From RGIG1995 sp045587445 (GTDB taxonomy: Bacteria; Bacillota; Clostridia; Oscillospirales; CAG-272), in contig JAZNCH010000059.1 of the NCBI GenBank assembly GCA_045587445.1, forward strand, positions 1 through 7,741: a stretch of DNA of 7,741 nucleotides, written 5' to 3'. Position 1 is the first letter of the stretch. Every line of letters starts with the position of its first letter. The position numbers and the translations under genes are program-made. This document shows positions 5,855 through 7,741 of the stretch, piece after piece. The notes below the pieces were generated by a model that had not been told where the DNA came from, did no database searches, and saw only the letters and a list, made by a program, of their open reading frames with translations.

Positions 5855-6721
5855 ATGTTATTACAATTTGAATATTTTTACGGCAGCGAAGCAGATGATT
5901 TTACATTCTATCGCATACCAAAGAAGATTATTACATCACCACACTTTAAGGATGTGTCATACGGAGCCAAGATGCTTTATGGACTTTTATTTGACCGGGT
6001 TGGGTTATCTATAAAGAACAGTTGGTTTGACGAAGAAAATCGTGCATACATCATTTTCTCCATTCATGATGTCATAGAATCAATGTATTGCAGTAAGCCA
6101 ACTGCTATTAAGTTTATGTCCGAGCTTGAAGATGTAGGTCTTATAGAACGCAAAAAGCGTGGTCGAGGTCTTACAGATTATATCTATGTTAAAAAGGTTG
6201 TGGATAATGAAAAAGTGGTAAAGAATGTTGACCGCAAGGAGTTAAAAGATTTTACTTCTGATGGTCAAAAAACTGAACCTCAGGAGGTTAAAGATTTTAA
6301 CCCTAATAATACTAATATAAATAATAATTACTTTAATGATATCTACACCAACCCTCCACCTAAAAGTCGAGAAGATTATGAAGAAATCATCAAGGAAAAT
6401 ATTGAGTACGATATTCTGAAACTTGATTTTAAAGGTGAATGGTTGGATAACATAACAGAACTTATGCTTGATGTTCTTTGTTCTGACAGTAAGACTGTAA
6501 GGGTTAACCAAGCAAATATCCCGATAGAACAAGTGCGTAAGAGGTATCTGCAAATAAACGATATGCATATAAGGTATCTTGATGATTTTGTTCGAAAAAA
6601 TGATTATGAGATACATAATTTCAGAAATTTCTATATTTCAGCGATATACAATGCTCCCATAATGATAGATTCGTTTTATGAAGAGTGGGTTAAAGAAGAT
6701 ATGAAAAGAGGTGCGATATAA
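5855..6721 (+). CDS. Replication initiator protein A (RepA N-terminal domain, DUF6017-like C-terminus)
   Basis: A 288-aa protein of the replication initiator family found at one end of Clostridial integrative conjugative elements and on Firmicute plasmids. Residues 1-110 form the winged-helix RepA_N domain: FYRIPKKIITSPHFKDVSYG, GAKMLYGLLFDRVGLS, SKPTAIKFMSELEDVGLIER. A polar, asparagine-rich linker follows (about 145-170). The C-terminal domain (about 175-285) shows ENIEYDIL, HIRYLDDF and NFRNFYISAIYNAP, the pattern I associate with the DUF6017 region. It should bind origin repeats and start replication of the excised element. ATG 5855 lies 8 bases after AGGAGG (5841-5846). Its stop overlaps the ATG of the parB-like gene (TAATG), so translation is coupled. 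No iteron array is visible nearby in this window. Confidence 0.9.
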   Translation: MLLQFEYFYGSEADDFTFYRIPKKIITSPHFKDVSYGAKMLYGLLFDRVGLSIKNSWFDEENRAYIIFSIHDVIESMYCSKPTAIKFMSELEDVGLIERKKRGRGLTDYIYVKKVVDNEKVVKNVDRKELKDFTSDGQKTEPQEVKDFNPNNTNINNNYFNDIYTNPPPKSREDYEEIIKENIEYDILKLDFKGEWLDNITELMLDVLCSDSKTVRVNQANIPIEQVRKRYLQINDMHIRYLDDFVRKNDYEIHNFRNFYISAIYNAPIMIDSFYEEWVKEDMKRGAI

Positions 6722-7620
6722 TGAGTGTAAATAACATCGGATTAAAAAGCTATGAAGATTTATTCAAGGATGATAAAGGTAGAAAGACCGAAGAAATTGT
6801 TCCTATGGATATCAGGGAACTAAAGCCATATGCAGAGCAACCATTTAAAGTGCTGCTTGATAGCAGTATGGACGAGCTTTGCGAAAGTATAGCTCAAAAC
6901 GGAGTGTTGTCACCAATTATAGCAAGACCACATCCCGAAGGTGGCTATGAGATTCTTTCAGGACACAGACGAATAAAAGCTTGTGAACTTTTAAGACTCA
7001 CCGAAGTTCCGGTTGTGGTTAAAAATCTTGATGATGATACTGCTGCAATTTTACTCGTTGACAGTAATCTTCAAAGAGAAAACATACTGCCAAGTGAAAA
7101 AGCGTTTGCGTATAAATTGAAATTGGAGGCCTTGAAACACCAGGGAAAAGCATTAGATTTAACTTGTGGACAAATTGGCCACAAGTCAAGAGATGAGCTT
7201 GGAACTCAAACCGGAGATAGTGGCAGACAAGTTCAGCGATACATTCGCCTGACAAACCTCATTGATCCACTTCTTGATTTAGTTGATAAAAACGAAATGG
7301 CAATGAGTGCAGGTGTTGAACTCTCATATCTTGGCACAAAGCATCAAGCTGAAATTTATAAAGTTATTGAGAGTGAATCTCCACCTTCAATTGCTCAAGC
7401 TGTAAAACTTCGTAAGTGTGCTGAAGAAGGTAATCTTGATGATAAAATGATTGAGAATATTCTTTCGTCGGAAAAGGAAGAAAAAGTAAAACTCGTTATC
7501 TACGAGGACAAGCTTCGTAGATACTTTCCAAAGAACTACACAAAAGAGCAAATCGAGGATACAGTTATGAAACTCATTCAGAAGTGGCACAAAAATCGGG
7601 AAAAAGAAAACGAACGCTGA
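6721..7620 (+). CDS. ParB/RepB/Spo0J-family partition protein
   Basis: A 299-aa ParB-like DNA-binding protein. The N-terminal ParB domain (about 25-125) contains IRELKPYAEQPF, the nucleotide-binding motif GHRR (81-84) within ILSGHRRIKACELL, and NLQRENILPSEKAFAYKLK (116-134). The central helix-turn-helix region (about 165-205) has SGRQVQRYIRLTNLI and AMSAGVELSYL. The C-terminus is charged and lysine-rich. ParB proteins are CTP-dependent clamps that load at parS sites and help segregate the replicon; in conjugative elements they are often encoded beside the initiator, as here. The start is the ATG sharing one base with the previous stop, with AAGAGGTG (6706-6713) upstream. No parA gene and no obvious parS palindrome is in the window. 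Confidence 0.93.
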   Translation: MSVNNIGLKSYEDLFKDDKGRKTEEIVPMDIRELKPYAEQPFKVLLDSSMDELCESIAQNGVLSPIIARPHPEGGYEILSGHRRIKACELLRLTEVPVVVKNLDDDTAAILLVDSNLQRENILPSEKAFAYKLKLEALKHQGKALDLTCGQIGHKSRDELGTQTGDSGRQVQRYIRLTNLIDPLLDLVDKNEMAMSAGVELSYLGTKHQAEIYKVIESESPPSIAQAVKLRKCAEEGNLDDKMIENILSSEKEEKVKLVIYEDKLRRYFPKNYTKEQIEDTVMKLIQKWHKNREKENER

Positions 7621-7627
7621 TAAATTT

Positions 7628-7656
7628 TTGAAAGTTTGTGACACCCAAGATAAAAT
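7628..7656 (+). promoter_or_regulatory. Sigma-A type promoter for the gene at 7680
   Basis: TTGAAA (7628-7633) and TAAAAT (7651-7656) are separated by 17 bases, each with five of six consensus matches. The predicted start point near 7663 gives a very short leader, beginning close to the ribosome binding site AAAGGAG (7664-7670). It suggests that the next gene is expressed separately from the replication/partition pair. Confidence 0.6.
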
Positions 7657-7679
7657 ATTAGCGAAAGGAGTCGAAACAA

Positions 7680-7741
7680 ATGAACATTACTTACAGAAAT
7701 GAAGGTAACATTTTAATCCCTAACTTAACAGTTCCAAAGTC
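7680..7741 (+). CDS. Start of a TnpV-like transposon protein, cut by the window end
   Basis: Only 20 codons and part of the next are present, beginning MNITYRNEGNILIPNLTVPK. ATG 7680 lies 9 bases after AAAGGAG. The pattern of a short TYxxxGxxxxPNLxxP opening resembles TnpV, a small protein of Tn4451-type elements and Clostridial conjugative elements with unknown role, usually just over 100 residues long. The resemblance rests on my memory of the family and a short stretch, so the name is tentative; that a gene starts here is well supported by promoter, ribosome binding site and open frame. Confidence 0.6.
   Translation, partial: MNITYRNEGNILIPNLTVPK

Noticed and set aside
5772..6014. An open frame of 80 codons overlapping the start of the replication initiator gene
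   Set aside because: It begins inside the terminator region without a proper ribosome binding site and overlaps a well-supported gene in another frame; its translation resembles no known protein.
6300..6340. AT-rich repetitive stretch as iterons or an origin
   Set aside because: It encodes the asparagine-rich linker of the initiator protein and shows no regular repeat unit longer than a few bases.
1..7741. CRISPR array, tRNA or rRNA genes, insertion sequence ends, or a toxin-antitoxin pair
   Set aside because: I saw no regularly spaced repeats, no cloverleaf or rRNA-like segments, no transposase inverted repeats, and no recognisable toxin or antitoxin family.

Overview
The window looks like an accessory region of a low-G+C, spore-forming-type Firmicute (Clostridia, probably a gut lineage). 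Start codons follow strong AGGAGG-type ribosome binding sites, most genes are AT-rich, and the only chromosomal-looking gene is a spore-coat manganese catalase (CotJC family). Mobile-element genes lie on both sides of it.

Left block, about 1-5235, all on the + strand: a promoter at 51-79; a 183-aa protein of unknown function (151-702); an overlapping SF3/D5-type replicative helicase (686-2245); a 226-aa unknown protein made of two copies of one domain, apparently starting at a non-ATG codon (2289-2969); a 61-aa protein (3075-3260); a 504-aa large serine recombinase (3311-4825); and a 112-aa helix-turn-helix protein (4839-5177). A strong hairpin at 5199-5233 closes the block. This reads as the recombinase end of a compact replicating integrative element (satellite-like or cryptic). 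No capsid, relaxase or conjugation gene is visible, and its left end lies outside the window.

Middle, about 5233-5718, - strand: a CotJC-type manganese catalase without its normal N-terminus. Its base composition is clearly richer in G+C than the neighbours, about 50% in 120 hand-counted bases against about 32% in a sample of the recombinase gene. The reading frame meets a stop 13 codons upstream of its first usable start, and homology ends at the conserved YGG motif. This is best explained by insertion of the element on the right into cotJC.

Right block, about 5720-7741, + strand: a terminator hairpin at 5783-5819, a replication initiator protein A homologue (5855-6721), a ParB-family protein translationally coupled to it (6721-7620), a good sigma-A promoter (7628-7656), and the start of a gene resembling TnpV (7680 to the window end). 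This order is what one sees at the replication/partition end of Clostridial integrative conjugative elements, so the rest of that element should continue to the right.

The arrangement is therefore two mobile elements side by side with a remnant of a sporulation gene trapped between them. The items most worth following up are the interrupted cotJC, the compact helicase/recombinase element, and the duplicated-domain protein with its unusual start.
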